Shown here: piece by piece, positions 7,559-17,610 of the stretch
How the letters are laid out: each line of letters starts with the position of its first letter
Position numbering within the stretch: position 1 is the first letter of the stretch
Assembly: GCA_029532625.1 (NCBI GenBank)
Contig: JARFXM010000009.1
Span: 1 to 64,000, forward strand
Source of the DNA: Lomentospora prolificans
Taxonomy: Eukaryota > Ascomycota > Sordariomycetes > Microascales > Microascaceae
Direction: 5' to 3'
Length of the DNA: 64,000 nucleotides
Made by a program: the position numbers and the translations under genes
Notes under the pieces: generated by a model
Seen by the model: only the letters and a program-made list of their open reading frames with translations
Told to the model about the DNA's origin: nothing
The model's database searches: none

Positions 7559-8050
7559 ATGCCTGACAGTCCCCGCGATCCCTCCACATGGAGCTGCTCC
7601 ACCGGTGAACTTAACGAGTCTCAACCCACAGCTCAAGTCTCGAAAACAGCACATAACTCCTACATGAGCGGCGGTGCTGAGTCTATTCGATCGTCTTTGT
7701 ATAGCGGCGAAGAAGCGACGCCTGAAGTTGCGCTTGCGATAGATCCCAAGGACTTGGGCGTCGCTTTGTCATCTGGGAAGTCCGCCAAGAACTCTAGGCG
7801 GGAGAAAGACGTTGCCGCCGATTCCGAACAGGAGACGCTGGCGGCTCTGAGCATGCCGAGTGATGCTAAGGAGGCAAAAAACCATCAGACAGCCATGGAC
7901 ATGGTTTTGTCATCGGGCAAACAGGCGAGAATCGCGCGGGGGAAGAGGGCGGCGGATAATCTCGATGTTGAGGCACCGGATGATGGCGTCAAGCCAGAGA
8001 ACCCAGAGAGACCCCAAGCTGGAATTACTAAGAGAGGTACATTTGGATAG
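7559..8050 (+). CDS. Hypothetical protein, 163 aa
   Basis: This is an open frame with ATG at 7559, no recognised domain, signal peptide or membrane segment. It is hydrophilic, rich in Ser, Ala, Lys and Glu. Two similar segments occur about 50 residues apart, each with an SSGK core followed by basic residues (LSSGKSAKNSRREK and LSSGKQARIARGKR), suggesting an internal duplication. It lies 190 bp beyond the retroelement insertion, so its 5' region may have been separated from upstream sequence. It could be a fragment of a larger gene or a chance ORF; composition favours real coding. Confidence 0.35.
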   Translation: MPDSPRDPSTWSCSTGELNESQPTAQVSKTAHNSYMSGGAESIRSSLYSGEEATPEVALAIDPKDLGVALSSGKSAKNSRREKDVAADSEQETLAALSMPSDAKEAKNHQTAMDMVLSSGKQARIARGKRAADNLDVEAPDDGVKPENPERPQAGITKRGTFG

Positions 8051-8090
8051 ACACAATTTCCGCAGTTGCTCTCATTTATAAGTATAACAA

Positions 8091-9697
8091 TTAAACCGAC
8101 TTGGTTTCGAAAAACCTCTTAAGTAAGGTGTCATACTCCTCCTTTTCCTTCAGTTTCTTCTCCTCTACACTTTTCGCTTCTTTTGACCAGAATCGAGCGA
8201 AATATGCATCCACGTTAGGAGGGAGGGACTTCGGGTAGAATTGAGGGAGAAGCTGATGCTCAAAAATCCGGTACATGGCATTAGTCGAGTCTAATGCCAG
8301 GAAATACCAGACAGCTCCTGAACGATAAGTGTGATCGATGATTCTTGATAGAGGTGTCTGGCTATTTCCGCGCCGCTCTTCTTCCTGGAATATTTGCATG
8401 AATTCACCCCAGAGTTGTGTGAACTCGTTTATGTGTGGCTGAGAGCAGATTTCGTCAACGCTCTTCGAGGTGATCCAGTAAGGTATATAGATCATCTGTG
8501 GCGAACGAGCGCATATCCACTCCAGGTCGATAAGCGAAATGACGTTCCAATCCTCATCTACTATTAGGTTCCCTTGGTGGAGATCGGTGAACTGCATGTA
8601 GAATGGACCCCTCCTTAGAGATCGATCGGAGTATTGGCTAGCCATAGAACGTAGGAGCATGTGTATGGCCATTTGGTAGTGGCAATCGCTCTTACCATTT
8701 ACAGCATTTGGCTGCGCTATAAAGCGATTGTCGTGGAGGGTAAGGATATCATTGATATACGAGTCAACATTCTCATAGGTTTCGTGTCGGTCTATAACCC
8801 TTTTAGCACCGCTATTCTCGAGAATTGCGACCTCACATGTGAGTGGGCGGTTCGAAAGGGAGATCTTGCCGCTGTTGTTGAAGGTAAACGACCCGATGCG
8901 GTCTACTGGGGCGCGCGCCAGGCTGAGCATTAAACGGGAGATCCCGCGGAACAAGTTTTGACGTTTCGCCGGGCTTTCACAATGCGAAAACCAGGATTTG
9001 GAGAGTGGCTTTCCCCTGGCTGGCTCGATGTATTCCAGAAGGAGATAGCCTGTAGCGAGACTATGAGGCTTAGGAGCCTCCACATAAAGAGAAGGCACAG
9101 CCCGGCCGGTCCAGGCGCAGACTTTCCTGCGGATATATGCAAACCATCTTTTGTAGAATGGCAAGAGACTCAGGTGGATGAACTATTGATAGCCTATTGT
9201 TAATCGGTTGCACTTAGAGCATAAGAGGGGGACCCTTACGTGGCGGCCATCAGGAAAACCAAAGGCGAAGAGCTGGGGAATAGGTATCTCTGGGCAATTC
9301 TCCTGCATCCATATGTACGTTGCAGCTTCGCATCTGAGCTTCTCCTCCATGGCGTCGCGCAGCCTATACTCCATGGGACATCGTAAAAGAACTTTGCGGT
9401 CTTTATTCCCAGACGCTCCGCTGTTGATGCGAATGGGAATACACCAGTTGAAGCTCCCCCATAGCCATTCCTCCACAGATTCTACCACGCACCAAGTTTT
9501 GGTAAATTTTTCGCTGATACCGAAGTGACTGGCGACTAAGTCCTGAACGAGGCCTTGCTTACACTGCGCTGCGAGATCGTCTCGTGCTTCAAGATTTTTC
9601 TAGCCCAGGAAAGGCGTTCGAGCATATTCTGTTCATTCTTAAGCGCCGAACTGAGGCCTGTAGACCCGCCATTGACTAATGGAAGTCTTGCCGCCAT
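8091..9697 (-). pseudogene. APH-family phosphotransferase (fungal kinase-like), probable frameshift
   Basis: The product resembles fungal members of the aminoglycoside/choline kinase-like superfamily. The C-lobe shows the catalytic loop FTDLHQGNLIVDEDWN and a downstream metal-binding IDLEW. An intron at 9183-9239 (donor GTAAGG, acceptor ATAG) joins 9240-9490 to 8091-9182 in phase 0, restoring N-lobe sequence (FNWCIPIRIN, then FGFPDGRH). Upstream, an ATG at 9697 opens a plausible N terminus (NMLERLSWARK) that runs into a stop at about 9540. The frame holding the rest of the N-lobe is shifted by one base, with the break at about 9545-9556. The simplest reading is a one-base indel that disables the gene; an unrecognised intron or a sequence error are alternatives. 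Substrate unknown. Confidence 0.65.
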
Positions 9698-10633
9698 CGA
9701 AGGCGAGTGAGAACGGCTCCAAATGTCAGAGCAGATAGCGGCAGGAAACTGAAAAGGAGCGATTGAGTGTGAAAATGGGGAATCCTGGTGAACGTTGATT
9801 GGCGGTCGAGTATTGGCATCCTGGATAAAAATAAAGCCGTTGACAACTCTCCAAAATCCGAAGGCTGAAATTGGAGTCGCGAAATCTTAATATTACTCCC
9901 TAACGTTATTCGACTTCATTTCAGCCGCTTACGCAACCACACAAAAGCGTGCCCTCAAGGATCGGAGTCACCAGCTGACAACAGATGCTGTACCCTGGCG
10001 ATTTAGGGACGCGTGACAATCCCTGAGAACGCAGCACAGAACTGTCAGATACATGGTGGCTGACATGGCTGGGGTCACATGGGTGGTTTCCGGGCCAACT
10101 AACTCGCCGAACAACAAGCCACCAACCTTTGTGGAAAAGTATCGCCTTGAATGTAGTATGACAGCCTCAACAACTTGTCAGGATGGCTTTAAGGGATGTA
10201 ATTTGAATACCTGAACTACTACGGGAGATTGCACCCTACGTACGTTACGTCTTAGAGTACAATCAGGCTTGACGTACTGATCTAATTACTATTAGATATA
10301 TGCTGCTAGGGGCGAAATCCGCTATACCTCGCAATTCAGTTTTTCATGGTGAGTGGTCAAGCCATTTTGCGCCACAATACCTCGCCGTTTCGCATGTGTC
10401 TCCCCGAGGTCTATCTCCTCTCCGTTGCGACTGTCATATATATAGAGGCCTCACTGAGGTAGCTCTAGCTAGCTAGACACTTAGAAATAGAATGGCTCCT
10501 ACAAGGGTAGTTGTCTTAGCCATCATTAGTGACAGGGTTAAGGTTGACTCCAAATTATAAATAATTTCCACAGGCACTAATTTTCAAGTATGAAATCTAC
10601 TAGGCGGGTCAGACTGGAAGACAAAGTAAATTA
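9698..10633. other. Intergenic, no gene seen
   Basis: There is no convincing ORF. A short motif around 10440-10485 (tatatata, then GGCCTCACTGAGGTAGCTCT) resembles the inside of the solo LTR at 21307-21506. I could not define LTR ends or a target duplication here. Confidence 0.5.
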
Positions 10634-10980
10634 TCATTGATGACTCCAGTCATCCAAGGCAGCTAAAGAAGAGAGTGTATGTGGGTGCCTCAGACCAAGG
10701 GTGCGCTGCTGAGAAGAAGCGCAACTGCGCATTAGAGATAGGGCGTCTGTCAGGCGCCCTTGAGCTTTCCATGTAAACGCCAAGTTGGCCATGCTAGTGA
10801 GCGTGGAGGGATGGTCATCCCCGAGCTTCAGCTTGCGAGTCTCCATCACCTGCACAAACAGCTTCTCAGCCTCGTCCCACCGGCCCTGGTCCCTGTACGT
10901 CGACGCCAAGTTGGCCATGCCAGCGAGCGTGGAGGGATGGTCATCCCCAAGCTTCACCTTGAAAGTCTCATCTTCTCCTT
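10634..10980 (-). pseudogene. TPR-repeat fragment (kinesin-light-chain type)
   Basis: The frame encodes two and a half TPR units of about 42 residues. Each begins LGDDHPSTL and contains MANLA and a QGR-x-x-EA-type helix turn; the last reads LGLRHPHTLSSLAAL. This repeat type forms the C terminus of many fungal NB-ARC/TPR and patatin/NB-ARC/TPR proteins. Reading upstream, an in-frame stop lies just beyond 10980 and no ATG or NB-ARC sequence is present. It is therefore a truncated 3' remnant ending at a natural stop (10634). The repeat period is also visible in DNA: blocks at 10781-10850 and 10907-10970 are nearly identical. Confidence 0.7.
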
Positions 10981-11180
10981 AATTTATTTTGTCTTGGCAC
11001 CTACTGTTAGCGCACACACGCAATTCCAAGCAATTTGCTTAACACGCCCTTGCGACCCCTTTCTGACGACTCCGGAGCCGATGGCAGATCCGCTGCCGCC
11101 GGCTGCGGAGACGCCGCACCGCGGCAACATCGTCTACCAGGCAATCCTCGACAATGGCCCCTCAACGACCATCGAGACAC

Positions 11181-14100
11181 CTACACATAGGCTGCTGATG
11201 AGTTAGATGCTGTTACCCCATCTACCGACAGCGGCTCTAGAGGCTTGACTACACTGTCCCAGCCATTGGAAGTGTTGGGACACTTTGGGTCGGCATCGAT
11301 TGAGATCAGACACCCATTTCCAAAATGCTTAGACCCGCATACGGCGCAGCCGCTTCGGCGGATCTCCTGGTACGCCGCCCACATTTCGTCTCCCGAAAAG
11401 GCGCAGGGCGCGTTGTTCTCCTGCTCGTTGCGACCCTGCACATAGACCTTGCACCCTATGGTAAACATGTTGGCTTCGCAGTGGCCCGAAACCAGGTCAG
11501 ACTCGCTGTGAGATGGTTAGCGTAGGTTCCACTGAGCTTAGGAATAGGGCTAGTTGTTCTGAGTGCAGCATTCGTGAGGAAATCCGACTTTCGGGCGCTT
11601 GCCCGTGTTTCACGCCATGATGCCAGCAGAGCTCTGGGATGGCCTACCTCGAATATCTCTTCTCGCTAATGCCCCTCTCAAGGTTATTGACAGCAACATC
11701 ACAGTATTTCACGTTCGAAATTGGGCACCAAAAACTATCCCCCTCGCAGTCGAAATAAGGCGAGAGCGCCGCCGTCGGAGTCACCGTCACCACTACTGTC
11801 TCTGTCTCCGTCGGCGTTGGCGGAATGGTGGAATTCCCACACAAAAAGAGGTTTCCCGTATCTTCAATGCAGTCCATCATGTCTTCTTCTTCTTCGACTT
11901 CCGGTCCAGGATTGTCGCAGTCATAGACCCGACCCGTGGCGCTGACGCATCCTGCGCCTGACCCGTTGATTCCGCCTTGGCCTACGCTGCCTCCGGACTT
12001 GCTGCCCTTGCCGGCGAAGGATGAAACGCCCCTTCCATCCTCCCCTGCCGTATCCATGTTGGGCACGTTGTCGTTAAAGATCACATTGCACGCCTCCTCT
12101 TCCTCGTCTTCGTCATCTTCATCTTCGTCATCTTCATCTTGCCTGTTTTCGGGATTCGCCGGCGTACAATCCGGCCCACTGCACCCTTTCCCACCGCAGC
12201 CGGGGCCTGTGCACCCCCCGGACGAGCAGCTAATGTTGGAAAGTAAGCCACCAAACCACCAAGTGAGTAGAAAAGACTATGATGGTCACAACGCAACAAA
12301 GAAAGAAAAAGAAAACTCGTGATATGGACTTACAGAGGGCCGATACATATACCACCAGCACGACGTAAGAGGCCTACACAACCACCGCCAAGGTGGCAAA
12401 GCGGTCCTGAGCAACCCCCACCTCCCACGCAGCTATCTCCTTTGCAGCCGCCGCCGTGATCACAGCTGCTGCCGCGGCAATGACCGCCGCCTATACACTT
12501 GGGTCCCTCGCAGTCTCCTCCGCGCTTGCAGTTTTTGCCAAAGCAAACACCGCCGGCGATGCAGTCCGGGCCTCGGCAGTCTTGGCCTTCTTCACATTCG
12601 TCACCCGAGCAGTCTGACGGGCACGCCTCGGGCGTGCAGCCCGGGAAGGTTCTGCCAGGGATTATGGCAAGTACAGGGTTGTCGTCATCATCGTCCTCGT
12701 CGTCCTCCTCGGTTCCGGGTGGCGGCGGCCCAGGAACAGGACCATTGTCAATGACCACCATCGGGCTGTAGTAGTACAGAAGATCACGTTAGTTGATCGT
12801 GTGTTAACCAAAAAAAAAAAAAAAAAACAGGAAAAGACCTACTGTCGTGGCAGATTCTCTTCACAAAGGAACCAACAAGGAGGGTCTGTCGGAACCGGGA
12901 TCGGGATGGGAATGTCCGGGAAAGTCACGGTACGACCGTCGCATTGATCACCGCACGCCCACGGGGGCACCGGAATGCCTGTTTGGTTGAGCTTGGGCTC
13001 CACGGTCATCGGACCGTCGGTGCCAAAGGAGATAATCTCCCATGTGACGGCAGCATCGGATACAGCCGGCGGAGTGATGGTGACTACGGCGCCACCCCAT
13101 GTTGTCGTCGTCGGGGGCGGCTGCAAGGCCGGATAGGTCAGCGGCGGGAAGCTGAAGTAGCAAGGCGGAGTGCAGGCCACCGTCATCGTACCCCGGCCGT
13201 TCTCGGCTGTCGCAGCCCAGTTCCAGATGCTGTCATCTAGTGTGATGGTGGCGCCCGGCCCATTTCCGTCGCCGTCTTGATAGCCGGCATCTCCAATCCA
13301 GCCGTTGATCGACGAGACGTTGCTGTTGGGGCTTTGATACCCAAGCCCGTCGATGTGGGTACCCTTTGCCGAGATCATATTAAGCGTTCCCACAGTAGCC
13401 AGGTTGAAAAGGAAGAGGTTCTTGACGTCGGACAGCCAGATGATTTCCTTCTGGCAATGGAACGAGTTCAAGCATGCCTGGTCATATTTCTGGAACCAGC
13501 TATAGATCCCAGCCCCGTAGATTAAGATATCAGTTGACTTCTCTATCATCAAGCCCCAGGCCATGCACCCATTACCGACACCCCGATCGCAGGTGCTAAA
13601 AGTCGGGTCACCGGAGAAGAGCCCAACGGACTTATCAAAGGGCTCGGGCGCCGGAGGAGCGGACTGGAAGTAAGGGGTCTCGGTTTGGATGAGGCCCATG
13701 AACAGATCTTTGGCACCGAGAACAAAGTACTGGTATAAGACGTTGTGTTCAAACCCGGTGGCGTACATCCAGGTGGGTTTCGTAGATTCGATAAGGATAC
13801 CCGCAGGCCAGAATATTAGGACTGGAATAGTGAGTGTTTTCAAGGAAGGGTTGCTCACCTCGCCCGGCGTAGATATCGATCTGCGCTCCTCCTTGGTCCC
13901 TGGAACATCTGTCAGGAATCGTAGCCTAGAAGTGGGCCTCGCGGCTTCCATGGGCCATACTCGAGGTCATGATCTGCCGTCCATCCCCAGACATTTTCGA
14001 AATATCCACTCCCGGAAGTAGTCAGATGCATCATCAGGCTCGCTGCAATGCAATTTTCGTTCACAGGACCATCCAGTTTCGGGCATTCCGACGCCGTGAG

Positions 14101-15863
14101 TTTCGAACCACTATTTCCACCAACCCTAAAGTGGCAGTCTGTGCCACGTAGGAAGACTTCTGGTCAGTATGATTTGGACTAACGCGTGTAACGTGGCTTG
14201 GCGCCTAAAACTCACCCCACATCCCAGACGACCCAGGACTAGTGGCTTGCAGATTCCACTCGACCAAGACTGCCCCAGCGGTGGGCCCTTCGACAGCGAA
14301 AAGTAGATCGGACATCTCGACATCGCCAACTTCACCCTGTAGTCCTACCTGTACCATTACGCGAGGCTTCGTCTCGTCCTGGAACTTCTGCCCACTAGCG
14401 GTGATGGCACTCCACGCCTCACCCACGACTTTCACGCCGGGGGCAACGCAAACCGTGTCCGTGACGCGATAGACGCCTGCAGGGAGGAAAATGTGACCGG
14501 GCGAGGAGAAGAGCTTACGCAGGCAGGACGTATCATCAACCACCCCGTCCCCCTGACACCCGCTCGATAAGGCGTTGCGGAAGGATGAGGCGGCGACATT
14601 CGCATACTGGGGCCGTTCTTTATCGTAGAACCCGCCATGTGGCCCGCCGAGAAGCCCAGCAGGCCTCGAAGACCGCGGCTGTATCGGTTCTCCCTCTACC
14701 CGGCGCCCATTGGGGCTATCGCGGCTGGCCACAATACCCCACATCCAGGACTCGACCTTTCGGCCGCCCGCCAGGACCACCTCGCCTGATGTTTGCTTGA
14801 TGGCGGTACCCGAGCCGCTGAAGTCGACGTTGTCAAGCGTCAGCTGACAGTAGCCGTCCGAGTCCAGGAAGGGCTGGGTGCGAATCCCCGTTTCGGCACT
14901 CACGACGCTGTCCGCGAGAAGGTAGGCAAAGGTCTGTTGCGACGCGCCTTGGTCCTTGAGGTCCTGGTTGACCAGGTCTATACCGATCTCCGCGCCCGAG
15001 ATGCTGATACCGGTCCAAAGGAACGACCAGTCCCATATTGCCTGAATGGCGATCTGGCACCCGTCAAAGGCAAGGTCTTTGATGGTGAATTGCTGATTGC
15101 CGGCGCGGAAGCCGATGAAGCCGCCGTGGAAGCAGACGCCCCTGATGAGACCGCCGCTCCCGTTCTCCATAAATATACCGACGTGCCCGCGTGAGCCCTC
15201 TCGCATGTATATGTCGATGTTTTGCAGCGACGTCGCCTGAGCTACCTGCCAGTGGATGCCCGCGGGGCCGGAGGTCACAGCTTGGTGCTGGTTGTCCGGG
15301 GTGTTCCTGAGGTCGATAATGAAGTTGCGAACCTGCTGGAAGAAATTGCTCTGGTTAATGTACCACGACTCGCCGTTCGCCCCCTCTATGTAGTGGTCGG
15401 AACTGATGACGCCTAGGCCTTGGAACGAGCTTGCCGCTACCAGTTTGGGCCGGTCGGTTGGATCTCCGATCATCGTCGTCATGAAGTACATCTCGATAGT
15501 GGCGCTGATAAGGTAGCTTCCTGGGGGGAAGAAGACGACCAGTGGCATGACCGACGTCGATCTACAGGACAAATCGTCCCCTCCACATCGATTCTGATCG
15601 GAAATGCATTTCTGAATGGCCTCAGTGTCATCTGTGACACCGTCGCCTTTTGCGCCGCAGTCGTTGATGACGTCTCGGTATACCTGGTAGGTATCTGCGG
15701 ATGGATGAAAGGGGCTCTTACCCCTGGGAGACATTTGTGTATACCAGTAGTCGGTCGAGGGCCCCTCAGGCTCAGCGTGAGCTGGTCCCGAGGTGAAGCA
15801 GGGTAGTCCGAATACTAGCCAGTAAGTAGCTTGTACTGTCTTGATGGATGCCAGTTTAACGGG
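11181..15863 (-). CDS. Secreted GH55 glucan 1,3-beta-glucosidase with Cys-rich tail
   Basis: Seven exons all agree in phase: 14216-15863, 13961-14138, 13859-13908, 12843-13821, 12334-12765, 11648-12229 and 11181-11505 (1397 codons plus a missing start). Two pectate-lyase-like beta-helix domains begin GAKGDGVTDDT and QGDGVVDDT, the GH55 arrangement; GH55 enzymes release glucose from beta-1,3-glucan outside the cell. A hydrophobic segment (ATYWLVFGLPCFTSGPAHA) near the start of exon 1 may be the signal peptide. The true ATG must be in a further 5' exon that I cannot place. After the catalytic part come acidic spacers, about nine CxGxxC repeats (12340-12600 and 12170-12229), another acidic stretch and a C-terminal Cys-rich domain (GCAVCGSKHFGNGC). 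The tail adds roughly 450 residues to the usual GH55 length. The 12766-12842 intron has an 18-T run. Confidence 0.85.
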
Positions 15864-17332
15864 CTAAGTTGCACCCGGTGAGTAGGGGGAACTCTCTTAG
15901 CACAGGTTCTTTCCCTGGGTAGCCAGCCAGATAGGAAGGAAGAGCAGCAACGGTGATCACAGCCAACGCGGCCTTGCAGTCGAGCTGCGGCCGCTGCATG
16001 CATGACCGGTTGGCGATACGCTGTGGAGCTTGTGGCCGAAGACATGTTGTGGTTGGTCGGGTGAGTAGACGGCGCCTCGGCCCAATACTAACGAATGGAG
16101 AAACCGGCCGGTCATTGAGCGGCATACCTCCTTATAGACATTATAACCGCTGAGGCCATACCCAAATTAATGCGGGGCCTCAGCATTTTTATCACATTGA
16201 CTGAGATCTAGGAACTATCACCAAAGAGGCATTGGGTTCTATTCCTCCCTAAACATTATGACAGTCGTGACCGGTACAAGTTGACGTAGGTGTAATAAGA
16301 GGGGGCTTGACTGGTTGATCAAGAATCCGAGTCTTAGCAGGAAAATTCCGTTGCTGGACCCTCCCGTATGTTGTCGGGAGCTACAATCTCGGCAATTTCA
16401 TACAATACAGAATAATAGCACTCCTCAGCGGCACTATCATGGCCTGGGGTAAGAAAACTCAAAGTCGATAGCTCTGACTTTGTAGTCGCCGCTCTTGCTG
16501 ACAGTAGCCATGATGCTGTCAGCCCTAGGATCGCAGGGTACCACCGACGAGTTTCCTATTCGCGTCGTGAACCCAGGCATAGAGAAGGTCTGGTAGACTG
16601 GCGGTGCACGGGATTCCGGCGTCTACGACAAAGCGGCGCAGTCGGCGGCCTCGGGCGCCAACTGTGTTACATGGTAGGATGGCACAGCGAACCACGGAGC
16701 TAGAAACGATAGATCCCCGGTTGCGTCGTTTTGGTTTGCTCAATGCGCTGCGGCGCAGTACCGCGTGGATGGAGCTCAAGGGTGCTTGTGTTGCCCCTAA
16801 CGAGACGATTACGAAGCGCCTTACACGAGTCTAGAAATCTGACCTCAGGAGACAACCACCTCGAGGCCAAACGCTAAAGCATGGACAGCCGCGTGTCGAG
16901 TTGCGCCAGCTGCGCCCGTCTACGCCCTGATCCCGCGTCAAGAAGCTCAAGCTTGTTTTCAGGCACTGGAACACAGACTAAAACACTCGAGACGACATGC
17001 GATCGTGGAACAACGACTCGTAATTGAAGAGCAAAGAAGAATAGGACCATATTCCGTTACGAGGCGGTAAAGACCATGCCCCCAACACGAGTATGGGCAA
17101 CGAATGACCTTGGGTGATCTCCCTCCCCAGTGGGTCCCATACAAGTGAGCCTGTTCTTCCGCACACCAAGGAAGTTCCAGTATCTCATTCTGCACCCTAT
17201 AATCAAAGAAATCCCCGCCAGAGCCGAGAAGGGGCCCGGCTTCCCTCCCTAACCCTAACGAACCTCAACGCTGCCCCTATTTCAACTGCCTGTTCGTGCT
17301 CCTTGAGGATGCTCTCGAAGGACACATCGCAC
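15864..17332. other. 5' region of GH55 gene and intergenic DNA
   Basis: Minus-strand sequence at 15900-16010 encodes a candidate signal-like exon (KAALAVITVAALPSYLAG) that could start the GH55 gene. Joining it needs a 40-nt intron, so it is not adopted. From 16130 to 17330 no convincing gene is seen. Confidence 0.4.
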
Positions 17333-17610
17333 TTAGTCAATGCAATTGATCGCGCATGGGAGGTCGCAGCCCTTGAAGCCGCCGGGAGGGCCGGGCAACA
17401 TGGCACACTGCCTCATGCAGTCGCGGAAGCAGTTCTGAGCCCCTATGTATTAGCATCATGAAGCGTCGCTTACGGATCCCATGTAGCCTGAGGCAAAGTT
17501 CGGATGAGAACTCACGTCCTCCCTGTCCTGTAAAAAGATGCGTCAGCTGGGGCCGCGGCAGCGAAGACGGCGAAAGCAGCGACGAGGATAGCAGTAAATG
17601 TGGCCTTCAT
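17333..17610 (-). CDS. Candidate small secreted Cys-rich protein
   Basis: An ATG at 17610 opens a clean signal peptide (MKATFTAILVAAFAVF then AAAAP). A downstream minus-strand exon ending at the stop 17333-17335 encodes a compact Cys-patterned segment (NCFRDCMRQC, then GCDLPC and NCID). Between them lie a GTGAGT donor (about 17517), a second donor GTAAGC (about 17475) and an acceptor after TAATACATAG (about 17435). No single simple splice joins both parts in phase, so either two small introns or a small frame lesion is involved. The layout, a signal peptide and about 40 Cys-rich residues, is that of fungal small secreted proteins or effector-like proteins. No family is recognised. Confidence 0.4.

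Noticed and set aside
10431..10490. Possible second solo LTR similar to the one at 21307-21506
   Set aside because: Only about 25 bases are similar. No TG...CA ends or target duplication could be found.
11936..12322. Plus-strand Ser-rich ORF
   Set aside because: The Ser run is the complement of the Asp/Glu linker of the GH55 gene, which has a fully phased exon chain on the other strand.
14793..15194. Plus-strand ORF of 133 aa
   Set aside because: Opposite-strand shadow of GH55 exon 14216-15863.
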